A DNA stretch of 64,000 nt from assembly GCA_009746045.1 (NCBI GenBank), contig RPFO01000299.1, positions 1,876,807-1,940,806 of the forward strand, written 5' to 3'. Of the stretch, positions 34,573-43,352 are shown piece by piece. The notes beneath the pieces were generated by a model. The model saw only the letters and a program-made list of their open reading frames with translations. It was not told where the DNA came from and made no database searches. Made by a program: the position numbers and the translations under genes. The stretch is from Mesostigma viride. Taxonomy: Eukaryota; Streptophyta; Mesostigmatophyceae; Mesostigmatales; Mesostigmataceae. Numbering within the stretch: the first letter of the stretch is position 1; every line of letters starts with the position of its first letter.

Positions 34573-36986
34573 TCAGATGTGCGGAGATACTATGCGATCC
34601 AGCCGGTCCACGACCTGTTTGTAGAGCTTGTGCCAAGGGGCAGCACCGAACAGATGTGGGTGACGTTGCAAAAAACATCGGACTTGACGGAGCATAATGG
34701 CTCGGTCATAGTCTTTGACCAATAAACGCTGCAAGAGTTCAACAAGAGTCGTGATGAAATCAACACGATAAGAACAAAGACGGGAAAAACGATGTAACTG
34801 AGAAAGAACAACACCATATTTTGCTGTGTGGGAAAGGAGACTGTGAATATCGGGGTAACGAATAAAAGGAATTTGCTGGTATTTAGGATCCTTGCGCTTA
34901 TCATAGACAGCCGTACGCCAGCCCTTCTTGTTATGGGTAATGTTAAGATCGAGGTAATTGCAATGAGTATCCTCCGACGTGAGCTTTAATGTGAGGGACG
35001 CTTGCGGGTAGATGCCAGGCAGACCAGCGGTGATATACAAATGGGTTGCGAAATCAGGGTTGTCGAAAGCGATGACATCATCAATGTATCGACATGTATG
35101 GATAAAACGCCTGATGAGAACATCATCGTTTGAGGCAATGAGATTCTCCATGAATGCAAGCTCATAAGTGTATAGATAGAGGTTTGCAAGGAGCCCGGCA
35201 CAGTTAGTGCCCATAGGGATGCCGATAGCTTGTTGGTATACATTGCCCGCAAAACAGATGAAGGTGTTATCAACAAGATAAGAGATCCAATGACAAGGTC
35301 AGCCTTCGTGATAATATAATTATAACCATCCCGCACGATAGCACCTGCCGCGATCCCTGAGAGCCACGTTGCCGTGGGCTTGGTCTGAGAAACACGCACG
35401 TGCAGGTGGTTGCGCCCGTGAGGCCTACGTGCATACAGACGAGTAAGGAGGCTATCTAAACGAGCTTTCAAATCGTGCAAATCTAGTGTGGTATATAGAG
35501 TGGTGAAATCATAGGTGGCTATGGGCATAGGTATACGTTTCTCTGCTGCTGTCTTAGAACGGCTAAGGGCGGCAAGGCGTAGGCGTACTTGGGCTGAGTC
35601 TATGACGATCCAACTACCAGCGCATTCATACCCGGCATTCGACAGCACCTCCACCCATAATGCATTGGCTTCGGGGAGAAGAGCATTCAAAGCATGGCAG
35701 ATGAGTTTCGAGAGAGGCATCAGTGGGGCTGAATGCGACGCAGCAATGGTGCGCAAAGCAACAGGAGTTTTGTGCAGCTTAAGAGTGAGATACAGATATG
35801 GGAACGTAGTGGTGGTGGCGCGTCGCTGCCGCTTAAGGAATGCCCGAGCAAAAATGTTTTGGCTGTGCAGAAAAGCCCGATGAGCAGCAGTGATACTGGC
35901 GGTGGACTGTGCACGCTGAACATAGGTAGGGCTGGACGCCAACTCGTGTTGCAAAGTAGCAAGGTAGTGCTTCTTGCATATGAAAGCAAAGTTGTTGGCA
36001 CTCTTGTCAACACACGTGATGATAAAGTCCTGCTTGAAGTGGTCAAGAAGTGCTTTATCTGTGGTGTTGAGCCAGGTGGTGCGGTGGACCTGCTGGAGAC
36101 GGTAATCAAGCCTGGTGAGACGTGCATTGCATTCGTGAATGACGGCGCGAAACCACGGTTCCATGGCAAGGGGAGCAAGCTGTAGGTCCGTGCTCATGGC
36201 ATTGCAGAATTTGCGCAGTGATGTGGAGAGCAGTGCATTCACCTCTTTGGCACACGTGCGCTGGACCCACGGCCGAAACTTGGTGCCTTTGGCAAAAAGG
36301 TCTACAAGCGTGTGGCTCGGCAGGATGCTGAGGTCAGCGGTCATGACGTGCTGTGAGGTGGGATCAAGGTACTTGAAATACCGTTGTTGTTGGCAGGGGC
36401 AGGGCCCTGCCAAGATGGTGGCCAGCTCGGTGGGCGTTGTATCGCGGCTGACCTTCCCGTTGCTGAAAACCATTTGTCCCAAGGTGGGAGAGTAATGCCA
36501 GGCGGCAATGGGAGTGCCGAAAGTGTTGCGCACCACGAGCGGCATCGCAGCCTGCACTTGCGGCAAATGCAGAATGTGTGGCAAACACAGCTCATCCATC
36601 GCAGCATGAATGAAAGGTGAGATCAGTAAACGGCGCGGACGCAGTGCATCTGCATTCCCATTGACACGGTGCCGAATGATACGTGAGAGAAGGCCTCGCA
36701 GACTAGTGGCATGGGAGCGGGGGACTTGCAGATCAGCTGGGGAGCACGACCCGACGGCAATGTGTAAGCTGGTAAGCTTCTTCAAGCTGCAGGCTTCGAG
36801 ATAGGATGCATGAAAGTTGCCGCGTTGCATAAGCCGAGACATGTGACGTAAGCAGCGGAGACTGGTGGAGTAAAGGGAAGGATCGGTGGACACATGTGTG
36901 GAAGGTGGAGGGGCCGGGGTGACGCTGGGGGGATAGGGGCGATATGGGTGGAGATTGTGCTTCAGACGCCAGGCACGGATGAACAT
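34573..36986 (-). pseudogene. Penelope-like reverse transcriptase, one frameshift
   Basis: Minus frames 36986-34986 and 35214-34573 together make one RT of about 800 residues. Visible motifs are TFPYLYLTLKLHKTP with a following RTIAASHSAPL, catalytic motif A ATYDFTTLYTTLDL (Asp, near 35510), motif B IPMGTNCAGLLANLYLYTYE (near 35215) and motif C CRYIDDVIAF (two Asp, near 35085), followed by a thumb-like region with DLNITHNKKG. The frame is lost near 35297; a one-base deletion there explains it, since the downstream frame is open from about 35300. The IPMGTNCA type of motif B and YIDD are typical of Penelope RTs rather than LINE RTs. Confidence 0.82.
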
Positions 36987-37654
36987 AAGAGGGCGGGGAC
37001 GGGGGGAGGCGGGCGGCGGCGAGACCGAGCTTTGAAACTCTTGCCTTCAATGCAAAAACCGTGGGGCAGAAATGCATGTAACATTCGTTTCCAAAACGTT
37101 TCCCGATGCCCTGCGGCTTTGCGAAAAGCGGCGCCGGTAAAGGTGCCGGGGACATGTTCCAAGGGGACGACTCGCCAATCCCACCACCCATATTTAGCCA
37201 TGGCGCCATGCAGGGGGTTGTCGTCGTTGGCGGCAGGGCGGCCAATATGAAGGCGGCGTGCCGCTCGGACATGTTCCTGAAAACGCGTCCAGGCATCCCG
37301 TTGCGTCTGGCCAACGTAGATACGCTGAGGGTACCTGCGGTTGTAAATGGCATAAATCGGACGCGACGAGTGCTTTCGGGGTGTGGGCGAGTGGAGTTGG
37401 TAAGCGACAAATGCGTGCGCTGTAAGCTTGCGCCGGAGGCGACGTAGAGTATGGTCATCCTTGCAGTGATGGTTATGGCGCGTGTTGATGCGACAACGCT
37501 TCCGCCATGCCTTTGAGGAGATACGATAGGGGGAACTGCCGAGAAATAGCAGTGTACTTCCGGTAATCCGGCAATGCCACTTGATTGCCGTATTCTGTGG
37601 AGGGTAAGAGCATGCCAGAAAGTCATAAGGTGTTGCATGATGATTCAGATGCAC
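36962..37654 (-). CDS. GIY-YIG endonuclease domain of the Penelope-like element
   Basis: A 230-residue frame. The GIY-YIG core is YAIYNRRYPQRIYVGQTQ (about residues 101-118), followed by the conserved Arg and the RFQEHVRAARRLHIG helix, then the NPLHGAMAKYGWWDWRVVPL segment. Upstream is a His/Cys-rich stretch (HNHHCKDDH) that could bind zinc. The enzyme would nick the target to start reverse transcription. It overlaps the RT frame by 25 bases, one frame apart. A run of six C near 36996 is the likely site of an indel, because the RT frame stays open upstream through that run. Confidence 0.8.
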   Translation of the reverse strand: MHLNHHATPYDFLACSYPPQNTAIKWHCRITGSTLLFLGSSPYRISSKAWRKRCRINTRHNHHCKDDHTLRRLRRKLTAHAFVAYQLHSPTPRKHSSRPIYAIYNRRYPQRIYVGQTQRDAWTRFQEHVRAARRLHIGRPAANDDNPLHGAMAKYGWWDWRVVPLEHVPGTFTGAAFRKAAGHRETFWKRMLHAFLPHGFCIEGKSFKARSRRRPPPPVPALLCSSVPGV

Positions 37655-38265
37655 AGAGAGCTAAGACATCAAACAGAACCAGAGCGGAGCATATTGCATG
37701 AGGTAAGTCAATATTCACTGCGTAACACCCGTTACGCGAATACCTCCGCCATAAGCAGGACCCCCAGAAGCCCAAGGTGTACTGGAGGGGCGGGGACCTG
37801 ATGATCAACCACAAGATGTGGTCGCCCCCAGCGGGCTAGAATAGCTTGTAGCCCTAGCTTGACTTCATTGGTAGTCACTGCCGCCATGGCAGCTATGCTT
37901 AGAATGTTTGCCTAGCTGTGCCAACATACCTAGTCACGTGCCGCCAACGCACGGTACACAACAACCAGCCATAGCCTTAGCCTAGTCCTAGTACAGCCAT
38001 GCTACGCCCTGGCTATGTTCAGATTAGTTGCCCACGCTACTTGTTATGCCACGCTCACATGGGTTTTATTGCACCCACAGTTTGCCGGATCGGTAGCATA
38101 TCCTTTTTTCTAGCGCGCCCGAATGCAGCCGTGGCATGCCTTTCGCATGAAGAAGACTGGGGGTCTCTGCCCTTTCTCCTGTTGTGCACACACAACAGGG
38201 ATTAAAAGCACCTCGGTGCTCCGTGACTCCCCAACGGAAGCACGTGTTTAATTAATTAATTAATA

Positions 38266-39058
38266 AATCGCGAGGATTGGATGTTGATGGTTTCTACTGC
38301 GTTGATTGTGCAATGAAGAGGATCAGCTAGGTGCCCATAATCATGGTGTATAATCATGTGTTGTTAGCATCTTGCCACCAATGTTTGCTATAGCATGGAT
38401 TCCAGCGTCATCTTTGGCTGCATGTAAGCTCATGGATCACTCAACCTATCCAAGCCTTGCATTACACGTGCCTCTTTCTTTCAGTATTGCACGCGTTATG
38501 GAATGAAAACCCAGCACCTCCGTTCCCACGAGGCATGTGCTCAACACGTTGTGAGAGCACTTGGATGATGCTTTGGCTATGGCTGCCTGATTCAGCCATA
38601 TTAGGTCATCCAGTCATGATGTTTGATGCATGTTTGATGCTGTATAACTAGCTTATACAACACCTATTTTCAACGTTTTGACCCTCCAAGCTCACTGTGG
38701 CCCCGAACTTTATGGGGCTCGTGTCGTTGCGTCATGTTGTGAAGGGCTCTCATTTTTCCCACTGCGTTGTACTGCGTTGTAATTGTGATGCTAATGAAAA
38801 ATAGCTCCAGTGGCCCAATGGGCCTGAGTTTCGTTTCACAGAGCCTGCATATGTTGCCCATAGCTCGTGCAAGAAGCCAGATTTTTTTCATGAACCATTT
38901 GTGAATAAGCACATGACTTGTGACCTAGGGTCAAGAAATCGCGGTCAAGGTCAGACCCCCCTGTATTCAAACCAGTGTATATATCTCTCTAATGAATTAG
39001 CATTTTGTAGGTCTGAGTAGCTTAAAAATCCTTTGATTTACGGGCTTTCAGGAAAGTA
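38266..39058. other. No supported gene
   Basis: Ordinary composition; short frames only. No repeat family was recognised. Confidence 0.4.
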
Positions 39059-39637
39059 GTGCCGCTATGCGCGTTGAAAAGTACTATGTTATCTCACGCC
39101 GCACACACGTCCCCGCCAGCCTCCCCCCAACCCCCTGCCGACACCGCGGGTCCCCGGCGCCCCCTGCTGGGCCAACGCCGGCACCACTCGCTGCGCATCG
39201 CAACCTACAATGTCCGCACCCTGCCCGGGGAAGATGCCCCCCCGCGGGCCAACGAGCTTGTCCACTTAGTACTGCATGCCGCCTATATGGCATTGATGTG
39301 CTTGGGGTCCAAGAGCACCGACGCTCCTTTGAGGGCCCCGTTCAGCGTGTCACCCTCGCACTACAATGGCAACTGCTGTGCGGCCCGGCGCATGCACCGG
39401 GTCAGGGAGGAGTGGGCCTGCTGTGCTCCCCCACCGCTGCCGCCCAGCTCGTGGACCACAAACTTTGCTCGAATCGGATCCTTCAGTGCACTTTCCGCTC
39501 CCTTGAAGGACGGACCCCCATTATGCTCTCGGTAGTTGTCGGATAGGCCCCACATGCTGGGCACCCGGCCGAGGACCGCGCAGCGTTCTTCAACCAGTTG
39601 CTCGACATAGAGAAACAGATCCCACGTCAATACATCG

Positions 39638-42484
39638 TTGCCATCTTGGTGGAGTGCCAACGCGACCCTGCCCGTGGGCCGCGGGGGCTGCATGTATGCG
39701 CCGCGCCTAACCGATAGCAATGCCAACACCCCCCTACTTGAGCAACTGCTCACTGAGGGGGACTTGACTGCTGCCAATACGCTGTTTGCTAAACCGCCTG
39801 ATGCACTAGTGACCTTTGTGGGCCCCATGCGCAGGGCGGCTGGCTCGATGCTCCCTCGGCGGCGATGTGTATGCTTGGACTACATACTTGTGCGCAAGTG
39901 CTGGCGCTCTTCCGTCATCGATGCCCGTACGCTGACCACCCCCAGTGTCGCATCGGATCATCGCATGGTCACCGCAACCTTGCGCCTACGTCTTCAGGCC
40001 CCTGCGCGCCGCCGCCCCCGGCCCCGCCCTGACTGGACCTGCTTACGCCCCGTCCGTGGGCGCAGGGAGAAGTGGTCAGCGGATGAGATACGCCGCGATG
40101 CAATCAGGTCTGCCTTCGTGGACGCGCAACCTTTGATGTACCTGGACGCAGATCGCGGTGTAGATCTCACGCCACCCTACGAACTGTTCATGCGATCGGT
40201 GGAGCTTGGCTCTAAGCTTCTCCCCGAGCAACCCCGCGCCCGCCCAGCCCCGCTCTACCTGCGCGACGCCCGGGTGGTTGCCGCCCGGCTGGCGCTAGCG
40301 CAGGCCCGCCGCCGCGGGGAGGACCTGTACCCGTACCAGGAACGGCTTACTCAAGCATATACTGCCGCACATGCGGAGGAGGTGGAGACACTTGCCGCCG
40401 AAATCAATCGCCACACGGCCGCCAACCAGCACAAGGCGGCCTGGCGCTCTCTCGACCGTCTCACCGGACGCCGGGAAACGCAACGGGCTGACATCCCAGG
40501 CACCCCCAGTGAACGCCTTGAGATTTGGTTCAGCTCCCAGGCCAAACTATCAGGGGCCCCTGGCCCGCCCCCCCCACTTGACCCCGCTGCAGCTGCACGC
40601 CCTGCGGCCAGCCGAGGCGGCCCCATTGAGCCCCCGCAGGCGCCCACCAGCGAGACGGACTACCTGGTCCCACCGCTCTCCGGCCCCTTGGTGGACGGCC
40701 CCCACGACGAGTGGACTCCCCAGGAATGGGCTGCTGCCATCTCCACCCTCCGCAATGATGCTGCCATGGGAGTGGACAATATTTCACCGGAGGTGGTTAA
40801 GATGCCTGAGCTTGAGCCTTTCCTCCGGGGTGTTTGCAACCGGATTCTACGAGATGGCCTCCCCCCGCCGACGTATTGGAAGACCGCTGTCCGGGTCATG
40901 CTGTACAAGGGCAAGGGGTCCGCCGCGGATACCGGCAACTACCGCGGCGTATGCCTCCAAAGCTGCGTGCTGAAAGTCTTCATGCGTCTCCTGCTGAACC
41001 GCATGCGCGCCAGCCTCGATCCCCACCTAGGTGAGTCCCAGATGGGCTTCCGTGTTGGTCGCAATTGTGTTATGGTCACTATTACCGCGCGCCGCCTGAT
41101 CGAGGAAGTGGGCCGCCTGGCCCCCGGCCTCTTGCCATTGCTATTGATCTTCGTGGATTACACCAAGGCATTCGATACGGTTATATGGGACGCCCTGTGG
41201 GTGGTCCTTCACCTGTTCCGTGTCCCATCGTACATCGTTGAGATCATCCGCCAGTTCTATGAAGGGTCCCAAGCCCAGGTCCGTACCGCCGACGGCGTCA
41301 CTCCGGCGTTTCCCCTGCACACCGGGGTGTGGCAGGGCTGTGTGCTCTCCCCATATCTATTCATCATTATGGTGGACTATATTATGCGGCGTGCACAAGC
41401 CCGCTTCGCCCGGGTGGAGGGGCGCCCGCCGGGGATCGAGGTCACGGAGTACGCCAGCTACGGCGGGGTTGACCCACCCTACCGCCTGAGCGATCTGATC
41501 TACGCTGATGACACGACACTCGTGGAAACCCCAGAGTCAGCCCAACTGTGGCTAGACAGCTTATCACTGGAAGCGCGGGCGGTGGGGCTTATGATCAGCA
41601 AGAAAACGGAGGTCATGGCCATCGGCTTCCCTGCTGGGATAGCCCCACCCACCCTCCTCTTGCTAGACGGCAGCCCCGTCCCCCCGGCGACTCGCTTCAA
41701 GCTCCTTGGCAGCTGGCTTCCCTCCACGGCCGACGACATCAACACCCGCATTGGCCAGGCCTGGGCGGCCCTCCGCCGCCTCGACAGGTTCTGGACCTGT
41801 CGCTACCTGAGTGAGCGACGCAAGCGCATTCTGTTCAAGGCCCTTGTCCTCAGCATCCTCCTTTATGGCTGCGAGGCGTGGACCCTGGACCAGGCGCTGA
41901 GCCAGCAGCTTGACGGCACCGTCACTCGAATGCTCCGTCATATCCTCGGCGTCCGCTACCAAGAACGCCGCACCCGGGCCGAGCTCTACTGCGAGCTCCC
42001 TCTTGTCACCCATACCATCCGACACCGCCGCCTCCTCTTTGCCGGCCATCTTGCCCGCACAGACCAGGTGAATACCGATGTGGGCCCTGCCGGGGGGCTT
42101 AAGACGGGCCAACCAGGTAGACACCTCCTCCTATGGCAGGGTCCCCTTGTCCCATCGCAACCCACTGGCAAACTTGCGCGCGCCGGGCACCGGCGCGGCG
42201 CGACCCGGACCTATGTGACACAACTGCTTGAAGATGCAGGGCTTCTGGGACTATCCGTACTCCGCGCCCGCATGATTGACAAGGAGAAATGGGCTGCCAT
42301 CTGCGATAAGCACCTCCCCGAGGGGTATGCTCCTGTTTTCTCCCCACGGGCCCCGCGGCCCGTTGCTAGCCAGGGTAGAAGTCCGCAGGTGGAGGTTATT
42401 GGTCCTGAGGATAGCCGCTACACTACCGCCTCGTCTGCCATTACAGTAGAGGACAGCTCGGATGAGGATTACATCCCCATCTAG
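39638..42484 (+). CDS. LINE ORF2: endonuclease C-part and reverse transcriptase
   Basis: A 948-residue open frame. Residues 1-120 are the second half of an EEP endonuclease, ending in TTPSVASDHRMVTATL with the conserved SDH. A basic, Arg-rich linker follows (about 125-330). The RT occupies about 390-760: TAVRVMLYKGKGSAADTGNY, SQMGFRVGRNCVM, motif A FVDYTKAFDTVIWDAL, motif B GVWQGCVLSPYLF and motif C LIYADDTTLVE are all present. After it come LLYGCEAWTL and RRLLFAGHLARTD, the C-terminal pattern common in RTE-like and related LINEs. The protein ends in an acidic DSSDEDYIPI. The position expected to read GDAN in the endonuclease reads WSAN, so the nuclease is probably dead although the RT looks intact. 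Confidence 0.85.
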   Translation: MPSWWSANATLPVGRGGCMYAPRLTDSNANTPLLEQLLTEGDLTAANTLFAKPPDALVTFVGPMRRAAGSMLPRRRCVCLDYILVRKCWRSSVIDARTLTTPSVASDHRMVTATLRLRLQAPARRRPRPRPDWTCLRPVRGRREKWSADEIRRDAIRSAFVDAQPLMYLDADRGVDLTPPYELFMRSVELGSKLLPEQPRARPAPLYLRDARVVAARLALAQARRRGEDLYPYQERLTQAYTAAHAEEVETLAAEINRHTAANQHKAAWRSLDRLTGRRETQRADIPGTPSERLEIWFSSQAKLSGAPGPPPPLDPAAAARPAASRGGPIEPPQAPTSETDYLVPPLSGPLVDGPHDEWTPQEWAAAISTLRNDAAMGVDNISPEVVKMPELEPFLRGVCNRILRDGLPPPTYWKTAVRVMLYKGKGSAADTGNYRGVCLQSCVLKVFMRLLLNRMRASLDPHLGESQMGFRVGRNCVMVTITARRLIEEVGRLAPGLLPLLLIFVDYTKAFDTVIWDALWVVLHLFRVPSYIVEIIRQFYEGSQAQVRTADGVTPAFPLHTGVWQGCVLSPYLFIIMVDYIMRRAQARFARVEGRPPGIEVTEYASYGGVDPPYRLSDLIYADDTTLVETPESAQLWLDSLSLEARAVGLMISKKTEVMAIGFPAGIAPPTLLLLDGSPVPPATRFKLLGSWLPSTADDINTRIGQAWAALRRLDRFWTCRYLSERRKRILFKALVLSILLYGCEAWTLDQALSQQLDGTVTRMLRHILGVRYQERRTRAELYCELPLVTHTIRHRRLLFAGHLARTDQVNTDVGPAGGLKTGQPGRHLLLWQGPLVPSQPTGKLARAGHRRGATRTYVTQLLEDAGLLGLSVLRARMIDKEKWAAICDKHLPEGYAPVFSPRAPRPVASQGRSPQVEVIGPEDSRYTTASSAITVEDSSDEDYIPI

Positions 42485-42654
42485 TGCTTAACGGTTGGGG
42501 GATGATGCAGACGATATTTGTTTAAACTTTTGTGTAATTATTTTTCTAGTGAGATTAGCATAGTACTCCGTGGCATGCCTTTGCGCATGACACGCAAGTA
42601 CTTACTTACTTACTCAGGAAAGTATATACATGACCATGAAAAATTTTTTTCCTT

Positions 42655-42721
42655 AGGTGCTATACGCGTTCTAAAAAAAGCTTACAACGCGATATATCGC
42701 GGTATAAAAAACACGGGTTAA
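42655..42721 (+). repeat. TTAA-terminated repeat, end fragment (copy 4)
   Basis: ACAACGCGATATATCGCG and AAAAAACACGGG-TTAA, inserted at the same TTAA of the LINE tail that copy 2 uses. Confidence 0.6.
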
Positions 42722-42790
42722 AAGCACATAGGTGCTTCGTGACTCCCCAACGGGAGCACGTGTTTAGTTGATCAATTAATTAATTAATGC

Positions 42791-43352
42791 TCGTACGCAA
42801 GCGCTTAGTTTCTTGTAGTTTTGCATAATTTGTTTCGCTCAGAAGTGTTCACCCAACTATGAAAACCATGTTTTCTTATGTCCTGTCACTTTCCAGCTCC
42901 CTGGGCAACCCAATGCGGGTAGCGCACAGAATTAGCATCAAGGTACAGGTGCATGCTCAGGCCAGCAGGCGCTGATTGCCCAAACACTTATGTTGGAGAA
43001 CGGCACTCCTTGATGTCGGAGAACGGCCAAAAACGCCTGCATGATGGCCAGCGAGGGACTGTGCCATCATATGGAAACCTTGACTTCAGCATTGTCAACG
43101 GTCACTAGCACAACTTCTACCATGGGAAAACAGTGTGCCAGTCCTTAACAACCTGGGTTGGCTTTAATTAAGTAAGTGCGTGAACATGCACTGAAGGCAT
43201 GCCACGGAGTACCCGATGAGGTACTTTTCTATGCGAATACTTCACCCGCGAAGGCAAGTGTCGCGACTCACTCCCCCAGGTCTGGTGTCGCAGATAGTAA
43301 CTCCGCGTCATCCGGACTATCCAATGTTGGCTTTAAGGTATCCATAGAGATC
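42791..43352. other. 3' flank of the HAT-repeat gene
   Basis: No gene is seen. A fragment containing GGCATGCCACGGAGTAC at about 43195 is shared with the LINE-A 3' UTR (10530 and 42570). Confidence 0.4.

Larger units (their letters stand above)
34018..37737 (-). mobile_element. Penelope-like retroelement, N-terminal GIY-YIG type
   Basis: A 3,720-bp insertion flanked by GAATACC at 34011-34017 and 37738-37744, splitting a LINE ORF1 frame. Read on the minus strand it carries a GIY-YIG endonuclease followed by a Penelope-type RT; the order is EN then RT, the reverse of canonical Penelope/Athena elements. Permuted elements of this kind (Naiad and Chlamys groups) are known, and Chlamys elements occur in green algae. 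The minus 5' end is a hairpin GCGTAACGGGTGTTACGC that abuts the target duplication. Only two frame breaks separate it from one long ORF. Confidence 0.85.
33790..38265 (+). mobile_element. ORF1-only LINE interrupted by a Penelope-like element
   Basis: ORF1 reads from about 33791 (CHRLPHSRDKAAPPPVLLTF, then DKQRFLSRRKRLHDL and DDDLTPAESATAATR). It is cut at 34017 and resumes at 37738 (EYLRHKQDPQKPKVYWRGGD, to the stop near 37840). A 3' UTR of type 2 follows directly, with GCACCTCGGTGC and CTCCCCAACGGAAG hairpins and (TTAA)n to about 38265. As in the 12-16 kb copies there is no ORF2. Confidence 0.7.
39059..42790 (+). mobile_element. LINE-A with ORF2 and type 2 tail
   Basis: It starts in the ORF2 N-terminus (LRIATYNVRTLPGED, about 39197-39240), so it is 5' truncated; no ORF1 precedes it. 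The endonuclease part is frameshifted between 39280 and 39640. The long frame 39638-42484 carries the rest. The 3' UTR follows, then CACGGG-TTAA (remnant of the TTAA repeat), AAGCACATAGGTGCTT, the terminal CTCCCCAACGGGAG hairpin and (TTAA)n ending near 42790. Confidence 0.82.
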
